From Clostridium carboxidivorans P7 (GTDB lineage Bacteria > Bacillota > Clostridia > Clostridiales > Clostridiaceae), in NCBI RefSeq assembly GCF_001038625.1, contig NZ_CP011803.1:496001-560000 (forward strand): a stretch of DNA of 64,000 nucleotides, in the 5' to 3' direction. Positions 53,339-63,184 of this stretch are shown piece by piece. Below the pieces are notes generated by a model, which ran no database searches, had not been told where the DNA came from, and was given only the letters and a program-made list of their open reading frames with translations. The position numbers and the translations under genes are program-made. The number at the start of each line of letters is the position of its first letter. Position 1 is the stretch's first letter.

Positions 53339-54514
53339 ATGAAAATCAAAAGAAAACTGTTGTCATTTTTTGTATTAAGCTCCATAGTACCTTTTATACT
53401 AATAATTACATTAGTCTGTTTTATAAATAGTGGTTCAGGTGGCTATGATTTCACATGGAAACCTTCAAGTATAATAATTACTATTTTTACTATTATTATT
53501 ATAATTTTGGCGGCTTTAGAAGGAAGGAATTTGCTGAAAGTTATTGAACAAACTAATGATGTTGAAAAGAACGGAAATGAAAATTCAACTAAGTTTGAAG
53601 CTGATTCATGGATTAAAACATCATGTGGACATTTAGAAGAAGTAGTATCTGGATTTTCTAGTAGGTCACATGAAATGCTAGCTTCAGCAAATGAAGTTGC
53701 AAATTCAATACAGCAAGTTGCACAAGGAGCTAATGATCAATCTAATGAAATTATGAAAATTGTAGAACTTTTAACAAGTTTGACAAAAGAAACGGATTTA
53801 GTTCAAGGAAAATTGTTCACTGTACATAAAAATACACAAGAAACTGAAACACAGGCAGTAGAAGGTGAAGGTAAAATATATGAGCTCATAGACTTTATTG
53901 TAAAAGTAAAGAACTCTTTTGATGTAGTCATGGAAAACGTAAATAATTTATCTGGTACTGTATCAGAAATAGGGAAAATCACCGATGTAATAAATGCTAT
54001 ATCAGAACAAACTAATCTTTTAGCTTTAAATGCATCAATAGAGGCAGCTAGAGCTGGAGAGCAAGGCAAAGGTTTTACTGTAGTAGCAGAAGAAGTTAGA
54101 AAGCTTGCAGAAGAATCTAAAGTTTCATCAGGAAAAATAGTAAATCTTGTAAAGTCAATTTCCCAAGGAACAGAAAGTGTATTAGATAATTCAAGTAAAG
54201 TTGGAGCATTACTAGAGGGGCAAGCTGAAGTAGCTAATGATACTATAATATCATTTGAAGATATTATAGCTTCAGTAAAGAACGTGCCTGTACTTATAAA
54301 AGAAACAGGAGAATCTTTAAATAAGGTTACAGAAAACAGTAATTCTGTTTTAGATAAGGTGAAAAAGGTATCAGAAGTATCGGAAGTAACCTCTGGAACT
54401 TCAGAAGAAATATCTGCATCTTGTGAAGAATTGGTGGCATCTTGTGAGGAAGTTTCCAAGTTAGCTAGCAAATTGGAAAATGAAGTAGAAGACTTAAAAA
54501 ATAAAAATGATTAA
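53339..54514 (+). CDS. Methyl-accepting chemotaxis protein lacking a sensor domain
   Basis: 391 residues. Two membrane segments near 10-30 and 44-62 are separated by only about 15 residues, so there is no extracytoplasmic ligand domain, and no HAMP is visible. The signalling domain has the conserved hairpin tip [20 protein letters not shown] and [18 protein letters not shown]. It may sense membrane or internal signals or act within mixed receptor arrays. AGAGGGG site; no chemotaxis genes are adjacent. Confidence 0.9.
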   Translation: MKIKRKLLSFFVLSSIVPFILIITLVCFINSGSGGYDFTWKPSSIIITIFTIIIIILAALEGRNLLKVIEQTNDVEKNGNENSTKFEADSWIKTSCGHLEEVVSGFSSRSHEMLASANEVANSIQQVAQGANDQSNEIMKIVELLTSLTKETDLVQGKLFTVHKNTQETETQAVEGEGKIYELIDFIVKVKNSFDVVMENVNNLSGTVSEIGKITDVINAISEQTNLLALNASIEAARAGEQGKGFTVVAEEVRKLAEESKVSSGKIVNLVKSISQGTESVLDNSSKVGALLEGQAEVANDTIISFEDIIASVKNVPVLIKETGESLNKVTENSNSVLDKVKKVSEVSEVTSGTSEEISASCEELVASCEEVSKLASKLENEVEDLKNKND

Positions 54515-54540
54515 AATAAACTTAGAATATTTTATATATT

Positions 54541-54567
54541 ATCTGCCGTAATTTAAATACGGCAGAT
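54541..54567 (+). terminator. Terminator after the chemoreceptor
   Basis: Perfect stem ATCTGCCGTA / TACGGCAGAT followed by eight T. Confidence 0.9.
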
Positions 54568-54654
54568 TTTTTTTATATTAAGCTATGATATTGGAAAAAA
54601 GAGTTATAGGGTGAAAATGAAAGATAAAATAGCATAATTTAAGTGGGAGCAAAA

Positions 54655-54683
54655 TTGACACAAGCGTATATTATTGGTATAAA
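54655..54683 (+). promoter_or_regulatory. Promoter of the GAPDH gene
   Basis: TTGACA, a 17-base spacer and TATAAA. The leader then contains CACATATGTG and a pairing ACCTAAT / ATTAGGT, possible operator elements. Confidence 0.75.
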
Positions 54684-54790
54684 TAATATAGCACATATGT
54701 GAAATATAACACATATATTAATAACAAAAAACCTAATATGCTATATTAATATTTTAACAATTAGGTATTAAGGATATAGGAGGAAATAAT

Positions 54791-55837
54791 ATGTCTATAA
54801 AAGTTGCTATTAATGGTTTTGGAAGGATAGGTAGAGCAGTGCTTAGGATTGCTCAAAATAGATTGGGTAGGGATGTAGAAATTGTGGCTATCAATGCTAG
54901 AGCAGATAGTGAAACTCTAGCTCATCTTTTCAAATATGATTCTTGTTATGGTAGATTTAATGGAAAGGTAGAAACTACAGAAAATTCAATTATAGTGAAC
55001 GGTAAGAGCATAAAAATATTAAGAGAAAATGATCCAGAAAATTTACCTTGGGGAAAAATGGATATAGACATAGTAGTAGAGTCTACAGGAATTTTTAAAG
55101 ATAAAGAAAAGCTCATGAAGCATATAAAAGCAGGAGCTAAAAAGGTTATATTAACAGCACCAGGAAAAGATGAAGATATAACTATAGTTATGGGAGTTAA
55201 CGAAAAAGAGCTAGATGTTGAGAAACATTGTGTAATTTCAAATGCTTCTTGTACTACTAACTGTTTAGCACCTTTTGCTAAAGTTTTGGATGACAAATTT
55301 GGAATAGTAAAAGGATTGATGACTACTATACATTCTTATACTAATGATCAAAGAATATTAGATAAAAATCATAAGGATTTAAGAAGAGCAAGAGCAGCAG
55401 GAGAATCAATAATACCAACCACAACAGGAGCAGCAAAGGCTGTAGGAAAAGTTCTTCCAAATCTTAAAGGGAAATTAAATGGTTTTTCTGTAAGAATACC
55501 TACTCCAACAGTTTCACTTACAGATTTAGTTTGTGAACTTTCAAAATCTGTAACTGTGGATGAAATTAATAATACATTTAAGGAAGCAGCTTCAGGATAT
55601 ATGAAAGGAATACTTGGTTATTCAGAAGAACCACTAGTTTCTATAGATTACAAAGGAGATGAGAGATCATCCATAGTAGACGGGCTTTCAACAATGGTAA
55701 TGGAAGGAAATATGGTAAAGGTAGTCTCATGGTATGATAATGAATGGGGATATTCTTGCAGAACTGTTGATTTAGTAAATTATACTGCAATGGAAATGCA
55801 AAAGCAGTGTGAATATAAAATGGGAATGGTTGTTTAG
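54791..55837 (+). CDS. gap: Type I glyceraldehyde-3-phosphate dehydrogenase, GapB-like
   Basis: 348 residues. Rossmann motif INGFGRIGR; catalytic Cys154 (SNASCTTNC) and His181 ([10 protein letters not shown]); [25 protein letters not shown]. At the end of the second strand the sequence is [14 protein letters not shown]. The Asp that selects NAD in glycolytic GapA enzymes (usually AIND) is Ala36, as in NADP-preferring GapB of Bacillus. It is encoded alone rather than with pgk and tpiA, and carries a 12-residue C-terminal extension ([14 protein letters not shown]). NADP preference is inference. Confidence 0.93.
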   Translation: MSIKVAINGFGRIGRAVLRIAQNRLGRDVEIVAINARADSETLAHLFKYDSCYGRFNGKVETTENSIIVNGKSIKILRENDPENLPWGKMDIDIVVESTGIFKDKEKLMKHIKAGAKKVILTAPGKDEDITIVMGVNEKELDVEKHCVISNASCTTNCLAPFAKVLDDKFGIVKGLMTTIHSYTNDQRILDKNHKDLRRARAAGESIIPTTTGAAKAVGKVLPNLKGKLNGFSVRIPTPTVSLTDLVCELSKSVTVDEINNTFKEAASGYMKGILGYSEEPLVSIDYKGDERSSIVDGLSTMVMEGNMVKVVSWYDNEWGYSCRTVDLVNYTAMEMQKQCEYKMGMVV

Positions 55838-55894
55838 TGGAAATTTAGAAAAGTTAGAACTTGGGATTAAAAGTGGATATTTAGGGGAAAATAT

Positions 55895-55972
55895 AAGGCT
55901 GCCAATTGTCAAATTGACAGCCTTACACTTGTCAAATTGACAGGCCCAATATTAATAATTTTGGCCTTTTTG
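55895..55972 (+). terminator. Double terminator after GAPDH
   Basis: AAGGCTG / CAGCCTT enclose TTGTCAAATTGACA. A second copy of TTGTCAAATTGACAG follows at 55929-55943, then GGCC / GGCC with TTTTT. The palindrome is thus duplicated 23 bases apart. Confidence 0.65.
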
Positions 55973-56043
55973 TGAAGGAAAACATGAATAAGTGTAGAAT
56001 TAAATAAGTAAAATGATTTAAGTAGTTGATTGGGGGTAATAAT

Positions 56044-57126
56044 GTGGCTAATTTAAATGTAGATCTTCACGGAATAAAGATAAAAAACCCTATTATGCCA
56101 GCATCTGGACCACAGGTTAGAAATGCTGACTGCATGTTAGAATGTGTAAAGCAGGGAGTAGGAGCACTAGTAACTAAAACTATATCTGAAAAGTTTGTTA
56201 GAACTGCTAGACCTTGTATGCAGGAAACAAAGGATGGTGCTTTTTTAAATAGTGAATTATGGTCTGAACTTTCCGTAGAACAATGGGTAGAAAAGGGATA
56301 TTCAAAATGTAAAAGCTATGGTGTTCCTTTTATAGTAAGTTTAGGTTATACTGCAAAGGAAATTGAAAAGGTACTTCCTATAATAACACCTTATGCAGAT
56401 ATTATTGAAATATCAACTCACTATATGGAAAAGGACTTGGAGTCAGTAGTAGATTCATTAAAAATAGCAAGTAAAAGTGATAAGCCTGTGTATATAAAAA
56501 TAAGTCCAGGTATAACTAAAATAGGCTGGTATGTTAAAAGACTTGTAGAAGAAGGTGCAGCAGGATTTGTTGCAATAAACTCTTTAGGACCTTGTCTTCA
56601 TATAGATGTAGAAACAGGTCTTCCTTACTTAGGTGGGGAAAAGGGTTATGGATGGCTTTCTGGCAAATCTTTAAATCCTATAGCATTAAGATATGTATAT
56701 TCTATAGCTAATTCTGTAAAAGTTCCTGTAATAGGTGTAGGAGGAATATCCTCAGGAGAAGATGCAGTGGCAATGATAATGGCAGGAGCATCAGCAGTTC
56801 AGATTTGTACTGCTGCTATACTAGAAGGAAATGGTGTATACTCAAGGGTAAGTAATGAATTAAATAGTTGGCTTGATGCACATGGATTTGAAAGTGTTGA
56901 AGATATTAGAGGATTGACGGCTAGAAAGATGCAGGAAAGAAAGGTTATAAGAGAACCTATATTCCCAAAAATCAATAAGGAAAAATGTAATTCCTGTGGT
57001 AAGTGTGTTAAAAGCTGTGCATATAGCGCTATAACAATAAGCGATAAAGCAAATATAAACACTACTAAATGTTTTGGCTGCGGTCTTTGCTTAACTAGAT
57101 GCCCAGAAACTGCAATAGAAGTTTAA
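56044..57126 (+). CDS. Dihydroorotate dehydrogenase-like protein with two 4Fe-4S clusters
   Basis: 360 residues. A TIM-barrel FMN domain (1-300) has IKNPIMPASG, PVYIKISPG and VPVIGVGGISSGEDAVAMIM, like DHOD class 1B or dihydropyrimidine dehydrogenase. A C-terminal ferredoxin follows with CNSCGKCVKSC and CFGCGLCLTRCP. The GTG at 56044 follows GGGGG; an earlier TTG overlaps that site. No pyr genes are nearby and no PyrK partner is present, so pyrimidine reduction or an unrelated dehydrogenation are both open. Confidence 0.82.
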   Translation: MANLNVDLHGIKIKNPIMPASGPQVRNADCMLECVKQGVGALVTKTISEKFVRTARPCMQETKDGAFLNSELWSELSVEQWVEKGYSKCKSYGVPFIVSLGYTAKEIEKVLPIITPYADIIEISTHYMEKDLESVVDSLKIASKSDKPVYIKISPGITKIGWYVKRLVEEGAAGFVAINSLGPCLHIDVETGLPYLGGEKGYGWLSGKSLNPIALRYVYSIANSVKVPVIGVGGISSGEDAVAMIMAGASAVQICTAAILEGNGVYSRVSNELNSWLDAHGFESVEDIRGLTARKMQERKVIREPIFPKINKEKCNSCGKCVKSCAYSAITISDKANINTTKCFGCGLCLTRCPETAIEV

Positions 57127-57139
57127 AAATATAATGTAA

Positions 57140-57184
57140 AAAATAGACGTAGATGATTTTAGAAAAATTGTCTATGTCTATTTT
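57140..57184. terminator. Bidirectional terminator
   Basis: 14-bp stem AAAATAGACGTAGA / TCTATGTCTATTTT between convergent genes. Confidence 0.8.
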
Positions 57185-57198
57185 TTATATTTGATGAT

Positions 57199-57447
57199 TT
57201 AAAGAATCATATGTTTTACATTGACTCCTTTTACTTCTGTCAACTCTTTTTCCAAGGATTCTATTTCACTTGAATCTGAACAAATATGTAAAAGTATAAG
57301 ACCAACTTGAGAACAAGTCTCAGTTTGAACTTCATGAAGGCCTAGTCTTGTTTTTATTATACAACCATATTTAGTTAGAATTGTTTGAACTTCTGGTGCA
57401 TGAATGTTTCTTGAATCAATGGATATTGCCATAATTGTAGTTTGCAT
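57199..57447 (-). CDS. Small ACT/ferredoxin-fold protein, TM1266-like
   Basis: 82 residues from the ATG at 57447 (GGAGTG site; a longer frame upstream lacks one). Pattern IMAISIDSRNIHAPEVQTIL, GCIIKTRLGLHEV, GLILLHICSDSSEIESLEKE, VNVKHMIL suggests a beta-alpha-beta-beta-alpha-beta fold. This is as in the TM1266 family, called iron-only hydrogenase system regulators by association. No hydrogenase genes are in view. It may sense a ligand or metal; function unproven. Confidence 0.6.
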   Translation of the reverse strand: MQTTIMAISIDSRNIHAPEVQTILTKYGCIIKTRLGLHEVQTETCSQVGLILLHICSDSSEIESLEKELTEVKGVNVKHMIL

Positions 57448-57627
57448 AAAAATCACTCCTTTTTTAATATACGTATATAGTATATACCTAATTTGTAAAA
57501 TTAAACATATTTTTGTAGTAAAAAATATTAACAAAAAATTTAGTTTTTAGTAATAATGTTGTAACTTAATTGTCATATTAGTAAAATATAATTTTAATTG
57601 AAACAGTATGGGATGGAGGGATATTTT

Positions 57628-58896
57628 GTGAATACTTTATTAAGAAAAAAGCTGGGTGCAGTTCTTCTTTCTTGTGTGTTCGTATTAGAAGGTAGTTCTG
57701 CCTATGCTTCAGAAAACAAAACATTATCAACAACAAAAGTAAAAGGAGCAAAAAAAATAGTACAAGTCTCCAACAAATTCGATATAAATAGTATAAAGAG
57801 TTCTATATCGGGTGTGGAAGTTATAAGATTACAGGATGGAACATATATAATCATATCCAGTAATTTAAGTGATTCACAGCTTCAAAAGCAGCTTTCTAAA
57901 TTTAAAGGCATTAAAAAAATACAGAATCCTAAAAATATAGGCATAGTAAAGCCTATACAGAAAACTCCAGTTCAAAATGTTAACCCACCAAGTACAAATA
58001 CTAGTGGAGGAACAATACTTAATGATTCATTCTATAAATATGAATGGGATATAGGATATACTGAGAGTAATAAGGCATGGTCATTGGTAAATCAAAAAAG
58101 AGAAGTAAAAGTAGCAGTAGTAGATACCGGTGTAGATTATAATCATGTGGATTTAAAAAATAGAGTGTTAAAGGATTTAGGATATAATTTTGTAAATAAC
58201 ACTAGTGATGCTATGGACGACAATTCTCATGGTACCCATGTAGCAGGAATAATTGCTGCAGAGGCCAATAATAAGCAAGGTATATCAGGAATTACAGGTA
58301 ACCTGGATGTTAAGATAATACCAGTGAAAGTTTTAAATTCTAAGGGAGAAGGACAATCTGATATTATAGCTAAGGGCATAGAATATGCTGCAGATAAAGG
58401 AGCAGACATAATAAATTTAAGTTTTGGCTGTGATGAGGAAAGCACAGATATAGAAAATGCAATACAGTATGCTAGAAATAAAGGGTCATTTATAGTAGCT
58501 GCGGCTGGAAATGATAATATAGATTGTGATAACAGCAGCCCGGCAGGAGAAGCAGGTGCGTATACAGTATCAGCAATTAATCCTTCATATATGAAAGCAT
58601 ACTTTTCTGATTATGGTAATTCAGTAAAGATAGCTGCTCCAGGAGTACAAATAGTAAGTACAGTACCTGGCAACAAATATGAAGCTTGGGATGGAACTAG
58701 TATGGCAGCACCAGTGGTATCTGGCGTTGCTGCAATGGTTAAAGCAGAAAATCCATCAGTTACACCAAGTGAAATGGAGGATGTACTTGACAAGTCTGCA
58801 GTGGATGTAATGCAAAAAGGAAAAGATAAGTATACCGGTTATGGATTAGTAGACGCTTATAAAGCTATACAATTGGAAAAGACTATGGAAAAATAA
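57628..58896 (+). CDS. Secreted subtilisin-like serine protease (S8)
   Basis: Exported protease of 422 residues from the GTG at 57628 (TGGAGGG site). Signal peptide to about 31, then a propeptide of about 100 residues of inhibitor I9 type. The catalytic triad is Asp166 (AVVDTGVDYNH), His201 (NSHGTHVAGI) and Ser358 (GTSMAAPVVSG), with oxyanion Asn295 (AAAGND). No C-terminal extension. Likely a general extracellular protease or one for processing cell-surface proteins. Confidence 0.93.
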   Translation: MNTLLRKKLGAVLLSCVFVLEGSSAYASENKTLSTTKVKGAKKIVQVSNKFDINSIKSSISGVEVIRLQDGTYIIISSNLSDSQLQKQLSKFKGIKKIQNPKNIGIVKPIQKTPVQNVNPPSTNTSGGTILNDSFYKYEWDIGYTESNKAWSLVNQKREVKVAVVDTGVDYNHVDLKNRVLKDLGYNFVNNTSDAMDDNSHGTHVAGIIAAEANNKQGISGITGNLDVKIIPVKVLNSKGEGQSDIIAKGIEYAADKGADIINLSFGCDEESTDIENAIQYARNKGSFIVAAAGNDNIDCDNSSPAGEAGAYTVSAINPSYMKAYFSDYGNSVKIAAPGVQIVSTVPGNKYEAWDGTSMAAPVVSGVAAMVKAENPSVTPSEMEDVLDKSAVDVMQKGKDKYTGYGLVDAYKAIQLEKTMEK

Positions 58897-58918
58897 ATAG
58901 CACACACAAAATTTTAGC

Positions 58919-59214
58919 TTAATATAATAAGCACATTGTGACACAACTTTTTTTAGAGGACAGAGGACAATTGACAGAGGACAGTGAAGGATGATTTTTC
59001 TCCGCTGTGCTGCGAAAAATCTTTAATTAAATTTTTGAGAGCTCGTTTCACTAAAGTGAAACATTGCTGACTTATATAAATTTAAAGCTTATTTTGTGTT
59101 AGCAAAATAAGCTTTGAAATAAATTAGTTTTCTGACGTAAGGAGGAAAACTCACCTTCATTGTCCTCTGTCCTTTGTCAATTGTCATCTAAAAATAATAC
59201 TTCGTATTATTTTT
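58919..59214 (-). repeat. Multi-hairpin dispersed repeat, copy B
   Basis: Inverted, nearly identical copy of the element at 21303-21595. Read on the minus strand it has the flanking hairpin (AAAAATAATAC-GAA-GTATTATTTTT), the AGAGGACA-type ends and the same four internal hairpins. It fills the gap between a plus-strand protease and a minus-strand nuclease gene, and its outer hairpin touches the nuclease stop codon, where it can end transcription. Confidence 0.85.
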
Positions 59215-60727
59215 AAATATCTTTTATCTCTTCTCTTATTTTTTCAATAAGAAGTTCCTTATCCGTTGAATCCAAATCTTCTATGGAATTTATAACTGAA
59301 AGGATTCTATTTCTAACTACGCTGAATTTTTCAGGAGTCAATTCAGGAGTAAATGTATCGCCGGGCTTAGCTATATAAGTAGAATATCCCTTTGATAAAA
59401 GCAGCTCATTGAAGCTTTCTTGAGCTTCAGTATCACCATGAACTAAAATAACCTTTTCAGGTTTAGCTTTTAAAGCTTCAAGCCATTCTACAAGTCCATC
59501 TCTATCTGCATGACCAGATAAACCATGTAAATTATATATCTTAGCATTTACTACTACTTCTTCTCCGAAGAGCTTTACTTTTTTGGCACCATCAACTATG
59601 CTTCTTCCTAAAGTACCTTCTGCTTGATATCCTACAAATATTATAGAACTTTCTTTTCTCCATAAGTTATGTTTTAAATGATGTTTTATTCTACCAGCTT
59701 CACACATACCACTAGCAGAGATTATAATAGCACCACTTTGAACTTTATTAAGCTTTGCAGACTCTTCAGGAGACTTAGTAAAGGTTAAACCAGGGAAACT
59801 TAAAGGATCACTTCCTTTGGACAGGATTTCCTGAGCTTCTTCATCATAATATTTATGATATCTAGAAAAGATAGCTGTGGATTCAGAAGCTAAAGGACTA
59901 TCCACATAAACGGAAACTCCCTTTAAAATATTGTTTTCTACATAGTTGTTTAAGGTATATAAAACTTCCTGAGTTCTTCCCACTGCAAAGGATGGAATTA
60001 TTACATTTCCTCCTCTTTTGAAAGTACTTTTAATAATTTTGGCAAGATCAGTAAGTTCTGATGATATGGAAGTGTGAAGTCTATTTCCATACGTAGTTTC
60101 CATAATCAAATAATCTGCATAATCAATTATTGTAGGGTCTTTTAAAATAGGTATATTCTTGTTACCTAAATCACCAGTATAGACTAATTTAATTTGCTTT
60201 TTGTTATCCTCAATAAGCATTTCTATTATAGCTGAACCTAAAAGGTGTCCAGCATCTCTAAATCTTATTTTAAATCCATCAAATAATTCTATCCACTGAT
60301 CATATGGATATCCGTTAAATAGATACATAGCTACATTGGCTATTTTTTCTGTATACAAGGGTTCAAGTGGAGGAAGACCTTGACGTGCTCTTTTTCTATT
60401 CTTCCATTCAACTTCTGATTCTAGTATGTGTCCGCTGTCTGAAAGCATTACACTACATAAGTCCTTAGTACCCTCTGTACATATAACATCACCTTTAAAG
60501 CCTTGTTTATATAGAAGAGGTATTCTGCCACTATGGTCTATATGGGAGTGAGATAAAATAACGTAATCTACGTCTTTAGGATTAAAATTAAAGGTTTCAT
60601 TACCCCTTTCTTTTTCATCCCTTCCTTGATACATGCCACAATCTAAAAGTATATTTTTATCCTTTACCTTTAAAAAATGACTTGATCCAGTAACACAACC
60701 AGATGCTCCATAAAATTCAATTTTCAT
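59213..60727 (-). CDS. Beta-CASP metallo-beta-lactamase-fold nuclease
   Basis: 504 residues. Zinc motif HSHIDHSG, GDLG and the late HGLSGHAD. Beta-CASP insert with PSFAVGRTQEVLY and SASGMCEAGRIKHH. This is the architecture of CPSF/Ysh1-like RNA processing nucleases of bacteria, larger than a plain hydrolase but without the RNase J C-terminus. An RNA substrate is the family expectation. It is encoded alone; AGGGGG site. Confidence 0.88.
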   Translation of the reverse strand: MKIEFYGASGCVTGSSHFLKVKDKNILLDCGMYQGRDEKERGNETFNFNPKDVDYVILSHSHIDHSGRIPLLYKQGFKGDVICTEGTKDLCSVMLSDSGHILESEVEWKNRKRARQGLPPLEPLYTEKIANVAMYLFNGYPYDQWIELFDGFKIRFRDAGHLLGSAIIEMLIEDNKKQIKLVYTGDLGNKNIPILKDPTIIDYADYLIMETTYGNRLHTSISSELTDLAKIIKSTFKRGGNVIIPSFAVGRTQEVLYTLNNYVENNILKGVSVYVDSPLASESTAIFSRYHKYYDEEAQEILSKGSDPLSFPGLTFTKSPEESAKLNKVQSGAIIISASGMCEAGRIKHHLKHNLWRKESSIIFVGYQAEGTLGRSIVDGAKKVKLFGEEVVVNAKIYNLHGLSGHADRDGLVEWLEALKAKPEKVILVHGDTEAQESFNELLLSKGYSTYIAKPGDTFTPELTPEKFSVVRNRILSVINSIEDLDSTDKELLIEKIREEIKDI

Positions 60728-60859
60728 TTAAAGTACCCCCTTATCCTGTGTTGTTGTTATCATTATACATTATATTTTGAAAATTTTAAATATTATTTTT
60801 ACATAAAATAAAATATTATGAAAACATTTGTTTATTTTATAAATTAATGTATGTTTTTG

Positions 60860-61465
60860 TTATTTAGTGTTAATTATATCTATAAAATTTTTTATAATAA
60901 AAGCTGTAAATCCCCATAATACATAATCTTTATATTTATAAAAGTATTCAGGAACACATCCAACACGAAATTTGTAGTCTTTTCCATTTCTTATAAGTTC
61001 ATAGGGAAATGAATTTTCCGGATTAGGAAGCAAATTTAACTTATATAGTTCTGGAGGATTTTCTATGAAAAATTCTATAGGAACTTCGAAAATATGGTCC
61101 ACTTCATCTTTATTAGGTTTTATGTTGTCACAATTTAAAATTGCTATAAAAGGATACATTATAAAATTATAAGGGGTCACAACATAATCCATGTTTCCTA
61201 CAAATTCTAAATTTTCTCTTTTTAAATTGAGTTCCTCCATAGTTTCTCTTATAGCGCCATCTATTGGCAATTCATTTTCTTCTAATTTACCTCCAGGAAG
61301 ACATATGTCACCAGGCTGATGTCTCAAATTAAAAGCTCTTACTTCGAAAACTATATTGATTTTACCTTGCTTTTTATGAAGTAAAATCATTACTGCATTT
61401 TTTCTATAATGTCCCATTATACCTTCCTGTCTATGTTTGAATATAGTTTTTATGTTGTTTATCAT
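60860..61465 (-). CDS. Nudix hydrolase, CoA pyrophosphatase type
   Basis: 201 residues. Nudix box LPGGKLEENELPIDGAIRET then MEEL. The preceding EVRAFNLRHQPGDICLPGG matches the UPF0035 signature of CoA diphosphatases (NudL/YeaB), which split CoA into 4'-phosphopantetheine and 3',5'-ADP. GGAGG site at the ATG. Encoded next to the beta-CASP gene on the same strand, 132 bases away. Confidence 0.85.
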   Translation of the reverse strand: MINNIKTIFKHRQEGIMGHYRKNAVMILLHKKQGKINIVFEVRAFNLRHQPGDICLPGGKLEENELPIDGAIRETMEELNLKRENLEFVGNMDYVVTPYNFIMYPFIAILNCDNIKPNKDEVDHIFEVPIEFFIENPPELYKLNLLPNPENSFPYELIRNGKDYKFRVGCVPEYFYKYKDYVLWGFTAFIIKNFIDIINTK

Positions 61466-61689
61466 ATAAAATCCTCCAGTACTATTTAGTATTTATATAT
61501 ATATTTTGTTTACGTTTAAGCTTTGAAAAATGAACTCATATGAAAATTGTCAAATTCTCTTCTAGGTGTTATACTAATGGTTGGTATAATTTAATTATAA
61601 TACTTTAATTCATAATATTATGCATTAATTAATTGAAAAATTAATAAAATTTATAATATTAAATATGGAAGTAAATGGAGAGATGAAAT

Positions 61690-62958
61690 TTGAAAAAGAA
61701 AAAATTACCTTTATTATTATCACTTATTATTGCTTCTTCTTTAAATTTTAATGTATTAGCTGCAGAAAATTCTGCATCTAAGGAAATTGAACCGCAAATT
61801 TACGGTAAAGCTGCTATAACAGTAGATATGAAAACTGGAGAGATAATTTATGCTAAAGATATAGATAAACAAATGTATCCTGCAAGTACTACTAAACTTC
61901 TTACAGCATTGCTTCTTGCTGAAAATAAAAATAAAAATGATGCTTTAAAATATACAGAAAAAGCTAAAATTCAGCCACCATCTGCACTAAATGCAGATCT
62001 TCATCCTATAAATGTAGGGGAAACTATGACAGCACAGGACGTTATGGATGGATTGCTTCTTTATTCAGGTAATGATATGGCTTATGTAATAGCTGAGAGT
62101 GTAGGAAAAGATGATGTAGATTTTGCAAATAAAATGAATGAAAAAGTAAAGCAATTAAATTTGAAAAATACTCATTTTGTTACTCCAAATGGTTTACATG
62201 ATCCAAATCATTATACAACTGCATATGATCTTAGTAATATTGCAAGTACAGCTTTTCAAAATCCATGGGTTAGAGAAACTATGGGAAAGCAGAAAAATAC
62301 AATAAAGACTTCTAGTGGTACTAGCTTTGTTATAGAAAATAGAAACAAGCTCCTAGGTAAAAATGGATGTATTGGAGGAAAGACTGGATATACATCTGAA
62401 GCTGGAAAATGTCTTGTTACTGTGTATGAAAGAGATGGCAGAAAAATTTTAGGTGTAGTCATGAAATCCGTATATGATGCAACAGATATGGCAGTGTTTA
62501 ATGATATGGAGAAAATAATAAATTGGAGTTATGCTGCCAAACCTGTTACTCTTTATAAGGCAGGGGATGTTGTTACTACAAAGTCTATAAAATACAAGCC
62601 TTTAATAATTGGACCTGAAAAGACTATAAATGTACCTATATGTACAAAGGAAGATATTGTATACTATGATAATTATATAAATAAGAATGAATTGAGTAAA
62701 ACTGTTAATTTATCAAATATTAATACTTCTAGTATAAAAGGAGAAAGTTCTATTGGAAATCTAACAGTTAAAGAAAGAAATGTAACAAATAACTATAAAT
62801 TATATTCTACTGTATCTAAGTCAACTTTTGCTAAGAATAATATGGCATATTATGCAGCAGCTGCAGCTATAGTTTTGTGTATAGTAGGTGTTGCAATATA
62901 TGCTATAAAAAAAATTATCAGTTTAAATAGAAGAAATAAAAGAGGAAAATATATTTAA
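61690..62958 (+). CDS. D-alanyl-D-alanine carboxypeptidase (DacF/PBP5 type)
   Basis: Penicillin-binding protein that trims peptidoglycan stem peptides, 422 residues, TTG start behind GGAGAG. Signal peptide 1-25. Active-site Ser66-Lys69 in PASTTKLLTALLLAE, SGN in LYSGNDMAYV and KTG in GGKTGYTSEAGK. After the PBP5-like C domain there is a membrane anchor near 390-412 (YYAAAAAIVLCIVGVAIYAI) with a basic tail. Unlike the amphipathic-helix anchors of typical PBP5, this is a full segment. Confidence 0.9.
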   Translation: MKKKKLPLLLSLIIASSLNFNVLAAENSASKEIEPQIYGKAAITVDMKTGEIIYAKDIDKQMYPASTTKLLTALLLAENKNKNDALKYTEKAKIQPPSALNADLHPINVGETMTAQDVMDGLLLYSGNDMAYVIAESVGKDDVDFANKMNEKVKQLNLKNTHFVTPNGLHDPNHYTTAYDLSNIASTAFQNPWVRETMGKQKNTIKTSSGTSFVIENRNKLLGKNGCIGGKTGYTSEAGKCLVTVYERDGRKILGVVMKSVYDATDMAVFNDMEKIINWSYAAKPVTLYKAGDVVTTKSIKYKPLIIGPEKTINVPICTKEDIVYYDNYINKNELSKTVNLSNINTSSIKGESSIGNLTVKERNVTNNYKLYSTVSKSTFAKNNMAYYAAAAAIVLCIVGVAIYAIKKIISLNRRNKRGKYI

Positions 62959-62962
62959 AGTT

Positions 62963-63007
62963 AAAATAAAGAATTGAGGAATTAACAAAGCCTCAATTCT
63001 TTATTTT
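62963..63007 (+). terminator. Terminator after the carboxypeptidase
   Basis: Perfect stem AAAATAAAGAATTGAGG / CCTCAATTCTTTATTTT. Confidence 0.85.
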
Positions 63008-63184
63008 TATGTAAGAGAATATTATTAAAGGGGTTAGAAAACTATTTGTGAATGATTTTATCACTGTGTAAAAATTCATATGTATACAAATTTAAAAAAA
63101 TTCAGTAAATTCCTTTATTTTCATTAGTAAATATTGTATAATGAAAACCGAGATATATAAATTCTTGGGAGAGGGTGTAGGAAT

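Noticed and set aside
53803..54471. 222-codon minus-strand frame inside the chemoreceptor gene
   Set aside because: Serine-rich shadow of the coiled-coil signalling domain.
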